DNA from: Mytilus galloprovincialis
Taxonomy: Eukaryota; Mollusca; Bivalvia; Mytilida; Mytilidae
Assembly (NCBI RefSeq): GCF_965363235.1
Contig: NC_134849.1
Coordinates: forward strand, 54,878,122-54,942,121
DNA length: 64,000 bases
Direction of reading: 5' to 3'
Shown here: piece after piece, positions 43,601 to 55,548 of the stretch
How the letters are laid out: each line of letters opens with the position of its first letter
How positions within the stretch are numbered: position 1 is the first letter of the stretch
Notes under the pieces: generated by a model
The model's database searches: none
Told to the model about the DNA's origin: nothing
What the model saw: the letters and a program-made list of their open reading frames with translations, nothing else
Program-made: the position numbers and the translations under genes

Positions 43601-45308
43601 GACACATTCTCCATTTATTTAAGTTAAATTATTCAATCTTTGGGCGAAGAAAAAAAAAGGAAATTAATTGAAACCTTATAGTTATAAATAACATTGTCTA
43701 TTCATCAGATCATGCACAATTGATTTTGTTTTGAAAATAATAATAGAGAAAAAAATAAACATTGTGAAAACAGGGGGTACATGTCATAAGGCTGTTGTTA
43801 GCCGCAAAGAATATTAGATTATTATACAGTATGCAAAACTAAAAAAAATATGTATCTGCTGTCTCTCTCTTATATGAAAATACATACTTAGATATGCATA
43901 AAAATTATTTTACCTGATTTGCGATGGTTGCTAAGCAATATATTATATCATGAATATGTTTCTGTGTAACCATGGAAATACTGAATTAAGAATTATATTA
44001 GAATTGCACATCTGCACGAAAGGTACTCATAAATATCCTTTAGTTCCAAGTTTCAAGCTTAAAAATTACACTCAGTGATACTAAACATCTTTTTAAATGT
44101 TCTTCAACTGAACTTACTATGCGTTGCTAAGGAAAACTCGGGTTGATTTGACAGATTATATAGATACAAAATCTAATTTTTTCATGCAAACATTGTTTCT
44201 TTATATATCAATATAGGAGGTGACTTAATATGAGTTGTATGAAAACATTTGAATTTTTCATATTTTTTATGGATAAAATTGGATAAAAAAGTACTTTTGT
44301 GTGGTCACTAGGCAACATTGTGGTTGCTAGGTTACTATTAAGAACTTTTTAAAATGATAGACCCAACAATAGTAAATATTCAAGTGTTTGGTAACACATT
44401 ACCTTTCATTTTAATAGATTCAGAAGTCTTTTCCTTGGGCAATTGCAATAAAGATGGATATTATAGTTCGTTTTATAAAACCCGTTGCTAGGCAACTAAA
44501 TAATCACATAAACACAAAATGTTCAACATTTTTTGAAGTCACTATGCATAGACAAATGATGGATTGAATATGAAGTCATTTGAAGAGGGGGCCAAAAATG
44601 CCCCTTATCATACCTTGTCCTTTGTATGAACTAACACATTGATACATATTAATACTCATTTAATTTATTGAATAGATTATTAATTTTGAAAGTATCAATG
44701 GTATTGTTTCTCGAGATGAAAATATGAATATTTTAAGTGATGACCTTTGACCTTGATTTTCGGCATAATGGTACCAGTTTTCATATTGACGACACATATT
44801 TTCAAAAAGTACACGATTTCAGCTTTCCAATGAGCTATCAAAAATCCATGAGGTATTTAGGTAATTTAAATTTCTGAAATTGTCCTCTCCGCCGCTCCAC
44901 TATAATAATATCTGGACAGCATTAAATTCATTGATTACTGTTAACATTCCGAAAGGAATATAATAGTGTTTAGTTCTAAAGGAACGATCGTACAGTTGAA
45001 ATTAAGTGACTGAAGGACTTAAGAATAGTTTAACATTCCACATTAAAATGAATAGTCATGCAACGTGGCCTCAATTGGGCGACTATTTAGTTTTAATTTA
45101 GTTTACAACACGTACTAGCATAGGACATCCTTAACTTTGAATATACATTATACATATTCTATCACTTTTGTTATTCATTTTCAAGATGAATGTTTCAACT
45201 TGGTAGTTTATTCTCGAAAAAAAAAATATTTACCAAAAAAAAACAGTCTATAAGTATCTAGCAGAAATCACTGTGTGTTTGTTTTATTGAACAATCACTG
45301 CTTTGCAG
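43601..45308. other. AT-rich DNA with X-box-like palindromes, no gene
   Basis: Between 43925 and 44495, 'gttgctaagcaa', 'gtaaccatggaaat', 'gttgctaaggaaaa', 'ggtcactaggcaac', 'ggttgctaggttac' and 'gttgctaggcaac' recur at rough 170-bp intervals inside degenerate repeat units. From 44735 on comes the right arm of the possible 7.4-kb element. 44910-45308 is unique AT-rich sequence. Confidence 0.5.
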
Positions 45309-45856
45309 GCTCTCTGATACGAAAAGAGCCTGTCCCGAACCGATTCGTTCGGAAAGCGAGAAAGTGACAGTGGATAGGCATTTACACAACAAACCGCCCC
45401 AGCCTGTAGTTTACCATGAAATTAAGTCAAAACCTTCAGTCAACATAATGGGAAGAAATATATCCTCAAACTGTTAACAATATTGGATACGATTATGCAT
45501 AGTCTAATTGTACTCCAAAATGGCAAAATGTTAACCAAGTGGCGACCAGTTCCATTCAATCAAGCATGCAATCCAATCATTTGAATTATAACGCTGGTCA
45601 AAAAGGATATGAAATGTCGAAAGTACAAAATGTAACAAGAAATTGTTCTGAAGGTGTAATGGTCAAAATTATTGTTTGGCAAAATCAATTTCAAATAACA
45701 AAGAAGAAGAAGCCGATCCGTATGCCTTTAATATATACTATGATTATCTAGATAGATCTAACAAGATAGAAGACCCGGTAACAAAAGTATACGATCAACT
45801 ACCTACGATAGTAACTGATGACCCTACTTAAGACTACTCAAATATTTAGATTGTTT
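45309..45856 (+). pseudogene. Decayed cytoplasmic-tail exon of a tyrosine-motif receptor
   Basis: An acceptor 'gctttgcag' precedes 45309. The first frame encodes a polar, Pro/Lys-rich tail with VVYHEI, an ITIM-type motif, to TAA at about 45474. The next register continues NNIGYDYA, a stop, then GQKGYEMSKV. A third register from about 45655 gives NGQNYCLAKS, DPYAFNIYYDYLDRS and VYDQLPTIVTDDPT, then TAA. Three registers and at least two stops make it a pseudogene. The repeated Tyr motifs (YDYL and YDQL, 13 residues between) recall tails of molluscan multi-EGF scavenger-type receptors; that is from memory and weak. No membrane or ectodomain exon was found upstream. Confidence 0.55.
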
Positions 45857-45969
45857 TAGACAATGCGTTTAAACCTTCAAGGAGGTCACTGTCTAAAACT
45901 GTAAACATTCTTAACATAGTAAGTTTTGAATTTGAAATTAATTATCAAAATAAAATTTGTGTTAATAGT

Positions 45970-46060
45970 AATCAAAGGTACCAGGATTATAATTTAGTAC
46001 GTCAGACGCGCGTTTCGTCTACATAAGACTCATCAGTGACGCTCATATCAAAATATTTAT
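45970..46060. repeat. Dispersed repeat fragment ('cgcgcgtttcgtctac' family)
   Basis: It contains 'gtaccaggattataattt', 'acgcgcgtttcgtctacata' and 'gactcatcagtgacgctca'. Diverged relatives lie at 9305-9390, 47920-48000 and 57538-57560. Confidence 0.75.
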
Positions 46061-46218
46061 CAAGCCAAACAAGTACGAAGATGAAGAGCATTGAGGATGT
46101 CAGTTTATTTTCAAATTAGACATTTGACTGTTCCGTTGGTGTCTTTTATCTCTTCTTTACCTAAAAAAACATTGAACGACAACATTTCTTCTTATGTGAC
46201 GTTTAAATTTTCTGACGT

Positions 46219-46616
46219 CAAATGTAGAAAATGGTGGATTGAACCTGGTTTTATATCGCTAAACCTCTCACTTGTTTCTGACGTCAGACAGGCGAAGCAA
46301 TGAATGTGTTTTTAATTTGATATATGCTTTTGTGCTTTTTTGTAAAATTGTTGCTTTCTGACGTCAGACAGGCGAAACAATGAATGTGTTTTTAATTTGA
46401 TATATGCTTTTGTGCTTTTTTGTAAAATTGTTGCTTTAAGATCATGAAGATTGTAACACAGTGATGACTGATGTACCAATATTTTTGACTATTTTATTTA
46501 TTATGTCTATTTTGTTCACGCATCGTTTTAAATATAACGGAATTTGACGAGACTGTCGTACAAGTGAGAGGTTTAGCGATATAAAACCAGGTTCAATCCA
46601 CCATTTTCTACATTTG
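46219..46616. repeat. Inverted-repeat element with perfect 56-bp arms and an internal 80-bp duplication
   Basis: The left arm 46219-46274 and right arm 46561-46616 are exact inverse copies (caaatgtagaaaatggtgga ... cctctcacttg). Inside, 46275-46354 and 46355-46434 are tandem copies starting 'tctgacgtcagacaggcgaa'. No protein. A diverged single arm occurs at 28215. Perfect arms imply a recent origin or conversion between arms. Confidence 0.9.
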
Positions 46617-49600
46617 AAAATGCCTGTACCAATTCAGGAATATGACAGTTGTTGTCCATTCATGTGATATGTTTTGTCATTTGATTTTGCCATGTGTTTT
46701 GGGACTTTCCGATTGAATTTTCCTCGGAGTTCAGTATGTTTGTGATTTTACTTTTTTGCCTAAGTAAGCATACAATTGAGAATGGACATGGGTAATAAGT
46801 CAAAGATACAATAATCCGAACAAAGAGCAGACGACAGCAGAAGTCCACCAATGGGTCCTCAACACAGCATTAAAAGCCTCCAACCGGAGGTGGTGTTCAG
46901 CTGGCCCCTAAATTAAACTGTGTACTACAAATGTAGTTCAGTGAAAATGGAACACTAAACTCCAACACATATATATGAACTAAAAATTAAAAACAACAAA
47001 CAAGACTAATAAAGCCTAAGGGCTCCTGATTTGGAACAAGCTAAAAAATGCCTCGGCGCTAAACTTATTTTGTGAGATCTCAACTCTCCTCATATCTCTA
47101 GCCAATGTAGATTAAAGAAACACATAGCAATACGCACATACATTTTTTACTGAAAATATATCAAATCGTAAGTCAATACTGTATGGTTTTTACACATAGA
47201 TTTACGTGCTTAACTTTTGACAAATTAGAAAATAACTATAGGCTGTAATATACCTGCCAGGAATCAGTTAAAATATTACAAACTCACAACAAAACACTCA
47301 TACACCACAGACAATCACACAAAATATTATAAAATCAACATCTTCTAATAAACAGTTTATGTACTTCCTAAGTACAATGCCGTATAATTGCATTATTGAA
47401 ATACGAAACAAATGCAAAGAAGGGAGTATGATTCACGCACTCAAGTGATCGCAACTGTGGCTCATATGTTCTTGCTGCTATATGCCTAAACATTTTATCT
47501 CTTATGATGCACAAAGGTTTGATTTTGATAAGCTGAAACCTGTTTAAATTGTACATGTGGTAGCTTAGACAAAAGGCTGTCATATAATACAATTCATGTA
47601 TGTATAATGAGTTAAAACATTTAGATTTGTTTCAAAATTGTTTTGCATATAAGCCTTCTTTACACGTGTATCACTGTGTAAGCCAGACGAGACTTTTATC
47701 TGTGATGTTTTGATAAAAAGGAAGGAGTCTTTTCCTTGGGGTTGAAACAACCCTTATTATTATGAAACCAATTATATAGGTTTCTATGAATACTCAACGC
47801 ATTGGTAGCTTTGTGGCGATGAGGAAGGTGTTTTTCCACAAAGTCAACTTCGTGAACGGTATGATTTGTTTGTTGAAACTTTTTTAACTTTGTATTTATG
47901 ATAATAAAATTAACGGTACCAATTTTGTTGCACCAGATGCGCATTTCGACAATACATGTCTCTTCAGTGATGCTCGTGGCCAAAATATTTGAAATCCAAA
48001 GCTTATATAAAAGATGAAGATGATAAATGTATTGCATCCGGGCATCATACAGTGGGTTTTATTTTGAAAATAAAATATCCTATGATGCAATTCTTTGATA
48101 TTCGTTTTTTTTCATTTTTTGTTTAGTTTAATGAGTTAGAAGACCTGTTTCGTGTACTATTATATGGCGTTAGTATGTGAACGGGAAATGCACCTTAAAA
48201 GAAGATATTGAAAAATATTTACAAATCATTGTTAAGAAAGAAAGTCACCAGGTACCAAGCATTTTGTCAAAAATATGGAAAGTGTCAAAATCACTAATTT
48301 AGTTGAAAACCACTTTAAACGATTTGTATTGAGTCTTTTTAAAGAATTGGTAGTTCAGAGACCCCAATTTATTGTGTTGCTATGGAAACCGGTGAAGACT
48401 TAGACCTACAAAGTGTTATCAACACCCAATTCTCAGATTTCAATAAAAATATATAGTTTTATGTCGAAACTCAGTCCCATAAGTAATCTCAGTCTTTGGA
48501 TATAATTTGCTTGATATTTAATATTGCTGATTTTAGCAAATAATAGTATATTTTTTTGATAATAAGCTTTTATTGATCTTTATTGGGTGCATAATCAGTC
48601 AAATTGTATCAATATAAGATTATCTGATATGCCAATCTACAACAACTTCAAGTCTAGAAAATTATTCAAACATTTTTAGGGGAATTCAATGTATATAAAT
48701 AAAAAATAAAATTGACTGGCAAATCATGGACCATGTAAAAAAAAAAAAACATTCAATTTGGCAAATTATCCCATTTGGAGCCTCAGTAATTATCTCCCCT
48801 GGCGGAGTTTTCTCTTGAGAGACAAGAACACTACACTTGCTATACTGAATGTGAATGGATTGTTGGTGGGAATTTCACTTGGGATAGCAGACGACAGGCA
48901 GACAAGCATGAATAGCAGAGGATAAACTACAAATGGTAATTAGAAGAAGAACACATACATTTTACTTGTTAAATGTACCACAAAATCTGATTATTAAAAC
49001 TTAAGACTAAGACGAAAAAGGACAATATTCCAATCATGCAATAACAAAAAAAAAAAAAAAATCAAACAAACAAACAAACCTAAAATTTTAAGTTATACTG
49101 CTAATATCACAGCCAATGGTACTGTTGGCAGCGTTGCACTTGTGTCTATCCATATGTAAATATGAAGTAAGGCCTGTATAGCCTGGTAAAGGCCATACTG
49201 TAACTTTTCCTTTTTTTTTGTTATATAATTTCAAACGGAGACCATGAGACAAAGATGTTTGTTTGACCAGCCCAGAGAGTAGTCCGATATTACCCTCCCT
49301 GACGTCCGACAGTTGTTTTTCCAGACAAGCTTCGTCTGGCAAAACAGCTGCCAGATTTTTGAATAATATAATGCTAAAACAAAACTTAGACTCGATAATA
49401 CAACATGCAGTGGCAAATTTCATAGGTAGGACGGTTAATTGAAACAAAATCATTTCTCAAAGAGAGGACTGGTTCCTTTAGGATAAGGGGAACCTTCTCC
49501 CATCTTCTCTTTGCTTTTTTTTTTTTGTTGCATCAGATAGTCCTGGGTTTAGAGGTTGGTGGGGAAAAGCTTAAAAATGGGGGGGAACCCCTGCTCAATT

Positions 49601-51083
49601 TTTTTTGGCAAACTTTTGTATGTACTTCCTTAGTAACATAAATTTTTACAAATATATCAAATTATTATTTGGCAACTCTGACACATGAGTGCAAACCAAG
49701 ATGCTGGAATAAAATTTCTAAAAATTGAGCCTCTGGCTTAGTGACTCAAAAGTTAACATGGTTAAGACTGCATGGAAAAGAAATTGTAGTATTATTGCAA
49801 ATAAGACAACTCTCCACAATAGACCAAATGGCACAGAAATTAACTGCTATTGGTCACTGTACAGCCTTTAACAATGAGTAAAGCACATTACCTCATAGAC
49901 GGCAATAAATGGCCCCGAAATCACAAATGTAGAACAATTCAAACAAGAAATCTGATGGCTGAATTAATGTACAAAAAAACGAATGAAAAATAAATGTGTA
50001 ACACAGCAACTTTCTCAGCTACTATAGGCTAATATATACAAACTTGACCTGTACATGTAGACCTTGGGTAGTACACTATTGATAAAGTGACATTAACTTT
50101 TAGCTACAGTTATGTTAAGTTTTTGAGTGAAGGTCAATGTCTCAGTAAAATGTACTAGACATTCATGTACACAAAGGGTGGCATAAAAGAATAGATCATT
50201 TATGAGTTTGATATCATTTACATTCAATATTTTTTATCAGATATTTTTTAATATCAATGTTCAAACCAGAACATATTAATAGTAAAAAAAAAATATCCAA
50301 TAAAAAACGTTACATAATTGATAATAATTTAATTTTGGAAGTAACGCGTCTTCTGATTGGCTGACATTATTTTGTTATGAGCCCATAGACATAACTTTGT
50401 CATGTGACCGTGACGTCGTCAACGTTTTTTCATGTTCTTCTAAGGTTTAAAATGGAATTAAGAATTGAATTATAAGAAATGACAGGTTATTCAGTGTGCA
50501 CCAAATTTTTTATGTTATTTCGAATAGACAGAAAAAATATTACAGTCATTCCTTAATTTAACTCTGATTACAAATATATTATGGGACAACTTACAAGAAA
50601 TGCTCAGCTCTATATTTTTTTTCTTACTGAACATTATCCAGTGCGCAAAAAACTTTTTAATCTACTAGTCTGGAAACTAAATATCAAAATCCCTATTTGA
50701 CTATAATAAAGTCTGAATCAATATTTACTAGGGGTCATTAGCCTAGTGGCTAACGGTGCAGACTGTTTTCCTTTAAAAAATACCTTTATCATATTAGCAA
50801 GAGCACGTTTATGAAAATGCCTATGGTACTTATCTTAATTTTCATATTTAGGTTGAGCCCCTAGTCATGCTAGTCAGGAAATGTAAGTCTTATTCAATGC
50901 ATCAAAACCGTCCTAAATATTGCATAAAATTCTTCAAAATATTTCAAATATTAAAAATAATTATTCATCATATTTCAAATATCAAAACTAATTATTCGTC
51001 ATATTTTAAAATTAAAATGGTAAAAGAATAAATGTGTGTTGCACTGATTACAAAATGTTTTAATAAATCATTTTTTGTTATAG
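46617..51083. other. Repeat-rich intergenic DNA, no confident gene
   Basis: 46620-47060 and 49780-49945 hold inverted or partial dispersed repeats ('caggagc'/'gctcctgatttggaacaagc' type). 47915-48010 has 'caccagatgcgcatttcgac' and 'ctcttcagtgatgctcgtgg'. The minus frame 49088-49453 (121 residues, ends GCDISSIT) is the longest, with no family I know. 50731-50880 starts with a tRNA-like 'tagcctagtggctaacgg' but lacks a cloverleaf. About 50395-50430 has 'tgtgaccgtgacgtcgtcaa', a CRE-like word. Upstream exons of the next gene may be here but could not be identified. Confidence 0.5.
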
Positions 51084-51486
51084 GTATGGAAACCTGCTCT
51101 TTTTATTTTATATCTGAGACCCCTTGTGGTCCAAATGGAAACATTTCACCTGAATCCAAATGGTTGCCAAATAAGATCCTGTGTTGGAAGTATCCTTTCA
51201 CATTTAAGAGCTACACATATAGCTGTCTCAACCATTAAATCTGAGTATGATCTTATAAAGGCAAGATCAGGATATTTTGCAGAAACTGAAGCCATTGATG
51301 ACCATATCATATGTCCCAATCACAGATTTCATCTTGGAAAAGGATTTAGGAGGAGAAAAGTCTGCATGTCTAAGGAACTACTTTCAAACTGCTGCCACAC
51401 ACACCAGGCTTCTGATACCACAGGCTCACTCACCCAGAGTCAACAGATATATAAACAGCATGGAATTTTGATTCCAGTTGGTTCAG
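51084..51486 (+). CDS. Exon A: Cys/His-rich region
   Basis: The frame is open from a possible acceptor 'tgttatag' at 51083 to donor gtataa at 51487. It encodes LNPNGCQIRSCVGSILSHLR, YFAETEAIDDHIICPNHRF, RRRKVCMSKELLSNCCHTHQ and ends IPVGS[G]. Several Cys/His pairs suggest metal binding. The acceptor position is uncertain; an overlapping frame at 51032-51238 is judged a shadow because it does not reach the donor. Confidence 0.55.
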
Positions 51487-52100
51487 GTATAATTTAACTA
51501 ACATAACTAAGATGTAGACTTTACATTTGAAAAGTTGAAATTTACAGTTTCAGATACAATTTTAAAGAAGTGATACCAATAATTGAATTTTATCTTTTTT
51601 TTTTATATGTTGACAACAATATCATGAATATGATCAAAGCTGCAACTCAGAACAAACCAATACAAATACAAGAGCACAATAACCTGCAAACAACTTGCCT
51701 CACCTGATGGGCTACGAGATATATTGTTACTAGTACCGGTATATAATGACATCAATGTATGTCATCTTGAACTTATTCAATCACCTTCTTCTCTGAGACC
51801 ATTATATAGATTTTGAAAAATACTATATGTATATTGTACAGAACTGATGTAACAATACAGTGTGTATCATGTAGTCAATATTTCAGTCTGAAAAAACTCT
51901 TGACAATGCTTTTGTCGGGGAAGGGGGGGGGGGGGGTTGGCTGTAGTTTATTCAGACCATGCAGAATTTTTGTAAAGCAATATACTGATACTAAATTATA
52001 TATTTTTTTCATGCATTTTATTTTTAGATAATTGAGTTCTCTGTTGTGTTTCGGAATCGACATGTTTGAATTCGTATTTACCTTTTTCCTTTTTTTCAAG

Positions 52101-52189
52101 GGTTTTGTCGCCAATGTAGAGTTGCATTGTGTAACAGTTTAAAAGACCAGGTAGTTCCATCTGATGATATACATGAGACATTGCAGGAG
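52101..52189 (+). CDS. Exon B: CRQCR motif
   Basis: Acceptor tttcaag, donor gtttgt, 89 nt. It completes a Gly codon and reads FCRQCRVALCNSLKDQ, then VVPSDDIHETLQE. FCRQCR with the later Cys could form a small zinc site together with exon A. Confidence 0.65.
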
Positions 52190-53645
52190 GTTTGTAGAAT
52201 AAAGATTGTTTTAAAACCTTTGAAGTATATCTAAGAAATAATAATCGCTGCTCATTAGGTCAATTCCTCGTTCAACGGACCTGTCCGCACTCTCTTTTTT
52301 TTAAGAATCTTTTAAAAAATATTCCTGGTTCCCACATTTCATATAAAATCATGTCCATTTCCCGTGTACATATTTGATTCAGCATCAAACCCATGTATCC
52401 CAAGTGGGAGTGCTCCAATATATATACAACAGAGGAAAATACTTGTACAGAACAAAACATTGGTTTTCTTCCCCCTTACTTACATTCCCCATCTAAATCA
52501 TGCTGATTTTCGTAGCTTGTACTTAGGTAGTATCTGTTTGTTTATGTGGTTCATAGGTATTTCTCCATTTGTATATATAGATTAAATCGTTTGTTAATCT
52601 GTTTGAATTGTTTACACTAGTAATTTTTGGGTCCATTATAGCTTGCTGTTTGATTTGGATTAAAGCCCTGTGTAAAAGACCTTACTATATCTTTGACATG
52701 TATCTGTTATTATCAGGTTGGGAACAGGCAAGGGGTCATTTTACTGTTGTAGAAAATAAAATAGAAAAACTTAACTTAACAGGGGAGGGGGATACATCAT
52801 ATTTTAAACAACTTTTCTAAAAGAGGGGGTCCACTTATTTTGAATAATAAAGAAGAAAATGCTTATTTTTAAGTCCAGGAATATTACAAAATACTTAAGA
52901 CATGTTTTGACCATTTAATACCATATAGATATATAGTTTGTTGGAAAAATATGAGCCCTTTTGTACTAAAAAACATATAATATAACTTTAATCGACCACT
53001 CTAAAAAAGGGATATTTATAAATATTATTGAGGGGTGTGTTCCAAACCTGATTTTGACTTGGATGGACAATTGCCTATACATACATGTACCACATCTAAT
53101 TATTTCTTGGTGACCAGGGGAAAAACACTTCATACATTAAAGAAATGTCAAAGTACAAGTGATAAATCAAGTTTTATTATTTTTAAAACCTATTATTTAG
53201 GTTAACAACAAAAAATTGTAATCGCTCGCCTTCACTTTTTATACCTCGCCTTAAACATTTGCAAATTAAATATTTTTTTATAAAACTATTCAAGTCGCTT
53301 GCTCGCTCAAATTGTTTGAGCCCAAAAATCTATAGAACAAGAAATTAAATTGGTGTAACCTGATGGAGTTCTGTATGCACTTTAATGTTTTTTAAAGTTA
53401 TGCCCCTTTGAACGCTAAAAGTTTACCTAAATATGCTACATGTATTGCAACAGATTGTAGTGGCAACTCCTCTGAATCCACCAAACAGAATTTCAAGAAA
53501 CTTTTTTGTAGATAAATAGTTACAGAGTTTTAAAATTTTGAGGGTTTTTTATATGTGAAAATATTTCTCCCCAGAAACCACTGAAGAAAATTTTACTAAG
53601 CTTGAACAACGTCATTATGAGTTTCTTTCTTATTTTATTTTACAG

Positions 53646-53735
53646 TCTGAAAATATGAGATCTGCCTTTTTGACAGCTTCAAGTGGAGAACAGTTCCAGG
53701 AACCTACTTCAGAAACTGGATTTGAATTATATGAG
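53646..53735 (+). CDS. Exon C: short acidic exon, first of a duplicated pair
   Basis: Acceptor ttttacag, donor gtaata, 90 nt, phase 0. Encodes SENMRSAFLTASSGEQFQ then EPTSETGFELYE. The C-terminal ETGFELYE corresponds to ETGLELSE in the next exon. Confidence 0.65.
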
Positions 53736-54444
53736 GTAATATATATGCTAACTTTTTTAACACTTTAAGTTAACATTTTATCTTTAAAATGGTCAAAATG
53801 ACCATTTCCTTAAATTTCTAGCAAAAATTATTCTTTCGTAATGCAATAATTGAGATATTCTATAAGTGAATATTTTATATTCTAATATGACGTCTTTATT
53901 ACGTTTTGTAAACAAAGCGGTGTTCTAATGACACATGCAAGCGCACAGACTTACTTTTTATATTCTCATTATTTCATTTACATTTTTTCAAACTGTTTAA
54001 CATATATTTTCTTTTTGTAATGTATTATATTTGACTTTATTTTACACCTCACTAACGCACAGTGTAAAATATCAACAAATATAATGCGTACCCATGTTAA
54101 AATGAGCATAGAGCATGACATAAAGGAATTATTTATTAACATTTAAATAGATAAATATCATCAATTTGTTTAAATATATAGTAAATTAGGATAGTTTTTC
54201 TAGAAGAAAAACAAGAACTAAAATGTATGTCTATGTTTTACACTGTAAGATTTTTTTCGCTTTTCTCAAGATTTACCTAGGTGTGTTAAAGTTTTTGTGT
54301 AATCAACTCCTATTGTTTAAAACGAGATCTCTGAAACTTAACAGAAAGATGCATACATACATGTTGAAGTTGTGCACCTGCCTTTATAGAATTGTTCAAA
54401 CATTTGTTCTATTAATATTTTAACCCATATTTTTCTTCTTGCAG

Positions 54445-54531
54445 ACAAATTTGATACATGCATCTACAAATTCAGAACATAATGAACAATTCAGTGAAAC
54501 AACAACAGAAACTGGACTTGAATTATCTGAG
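54445..54531 (+). CDS. Exon D: short acidic exon, second of the pair
   Basis: Acceptor cttgcag, donor gtacat, 87 nt, phase 0. Encodes TNLIHASTNSEHNEQFSE then TTTETGLELSE. Same phase, nearly the same length and similar ends as exon C point to exon duplication; either can be skipped without a frameshift. Confidence 0.65.
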
Positions 54532-54828
54532 GTACATAGATAATAGAATTTAAAAAAATAGGGAATATGTTAAAGAGACAACAACCCAACCAGACAGTCA
54601 TAGAATTTATGAGTGTCAGTTAGTGCATGCTTCTACTTTGATCAATAAATGACACTTTTCAAATCTTTTATCTCCGTATTCCTGTATTTCAAGGATAAAT
54701 GGACTAATTTTATTTTATATCTAAAGTTTAAACTTCACATACGGCCTCAGCTGTATACTTTAAAAATGCATCCAATATATATATATGCATTTGTTTCAAA
54801 TACAAGAATAATTAGATATAGGAATATA

Positions 54829-55060
54829 ACAATTTATAAAAGTAAACCATTATAGGTTAATGTACAGCCTTCAACACGGAGCCTTGGCTCACACCGAACA
54901 ACAAGATATAAAGGGCTTCAAAATTACTAGTTTAAAACCATTCAAACGGGAAAACCAACGGTCTATTTAAAAAACAAAAAAACGAGAAACATATATAAAT
55001 TACATAAACAAACGTCAACTACTGTACATCAGATTCCTGACTTAGGACAGGTGCAATCAT
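54829..55060. repeat. Dispersed repeat copy ('gccttggctcacaccgaac' family)
   Basis: It shares with 57312-57530 the words 'aacaatttataaaagtaaac', 'cggagccttggctcacaccg', 'accattcaaacgggaaaa' and 'caactactgtacatcagatt'. Both copies are in the same orientation. Confidence 0.85.
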
Positions 55061-55548
55061 TTGCAGCAGGATTAAACGTTTTAATGGTACCAAACCTTCC
55101 CCCTTTTCCTGAATAATAGTATAACATCACAACATATAAAAACACACAATAAAATATCAATCGGAAGGCTTAACTCAATCAAAAAACGTAAATTAACACA
55201 CTATGAATAAATAAATTTGATCTGCGATACCTGAATGCAAATACATAGTTAATAAAATATTAGGGACAAACATTCAAGGCCAAAAAGCAAACAAAAAAGT
55301 CTGAACAAAGCCATGGCAAGACACTATTATAATTTTTTTCTCTGAAACTACTCTGCCAAAATTAACAATCATCATTGGAGTATCTTGTTTAAAAATGTGT
55401 CTGACAACCAAAATGGCTGACATGACTAAAATTAATCATAGTATTAAAAGTTTGTCGTTATCATTTAAATGTTTCATTTAAAATTAATATAAATTTGATA
55501 TTCAGCTAAATGTAAAACTAAAACAATTTTTTGTTTATTCTTTTCCAG

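Larger units (their letters stand above)
37530..44901. mobile_element. Possible 7.4-kb inverted-repeat element carrying a CXC-protein pseudogene
   Basis: AGTGGAGCGGCG at 37530 is inverted at 44890-44901, and 'tttaaattacctaaatacct' plus 'catgg' follows on both arms (about 37570 and, inverted, 44850). Weaker similarity continues inward for about 200 bp. Flanks 'acaataat' (37522-37529) and 'ataataat' (44902-44909) differ at one base, compatible with an 8-bp duplication. The class is open. The arms are diverged, so two independent insertions of a shorter repeat in opposite orientation are an alternative. Confidence 0.4.
51487..55548. other. Introns of the CRQCR gene: content
   Basis: The four introns (51487-52100, 52190-53645, 53736-54444, 54532-55548) are AT-rich. 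51912-51938 is a G tract within a 'ggggaagg' context. 52370-52600 and 52700-52850 carry no recognised element. 54829-55060 is a dispersed repeat copy listed separately. No nested gene was recognised. Confidence 0.6.

Noticed and set aside
49088..49453. 121-residue minus frame as a gene
   Set aside because: Partly overlaps a second frame of similar length, shows no splice logic or family motif, and lies among repeat fragments.
50731..50890. tRNA gene or SINE head (tagcctagtggctaacgg)
   Set aside because: An A-box-like word is present, but the B box (ggttgagcccc) is about 120 bases away and no cloverleaf can be drawn. At most an interrupted SINE fragment.
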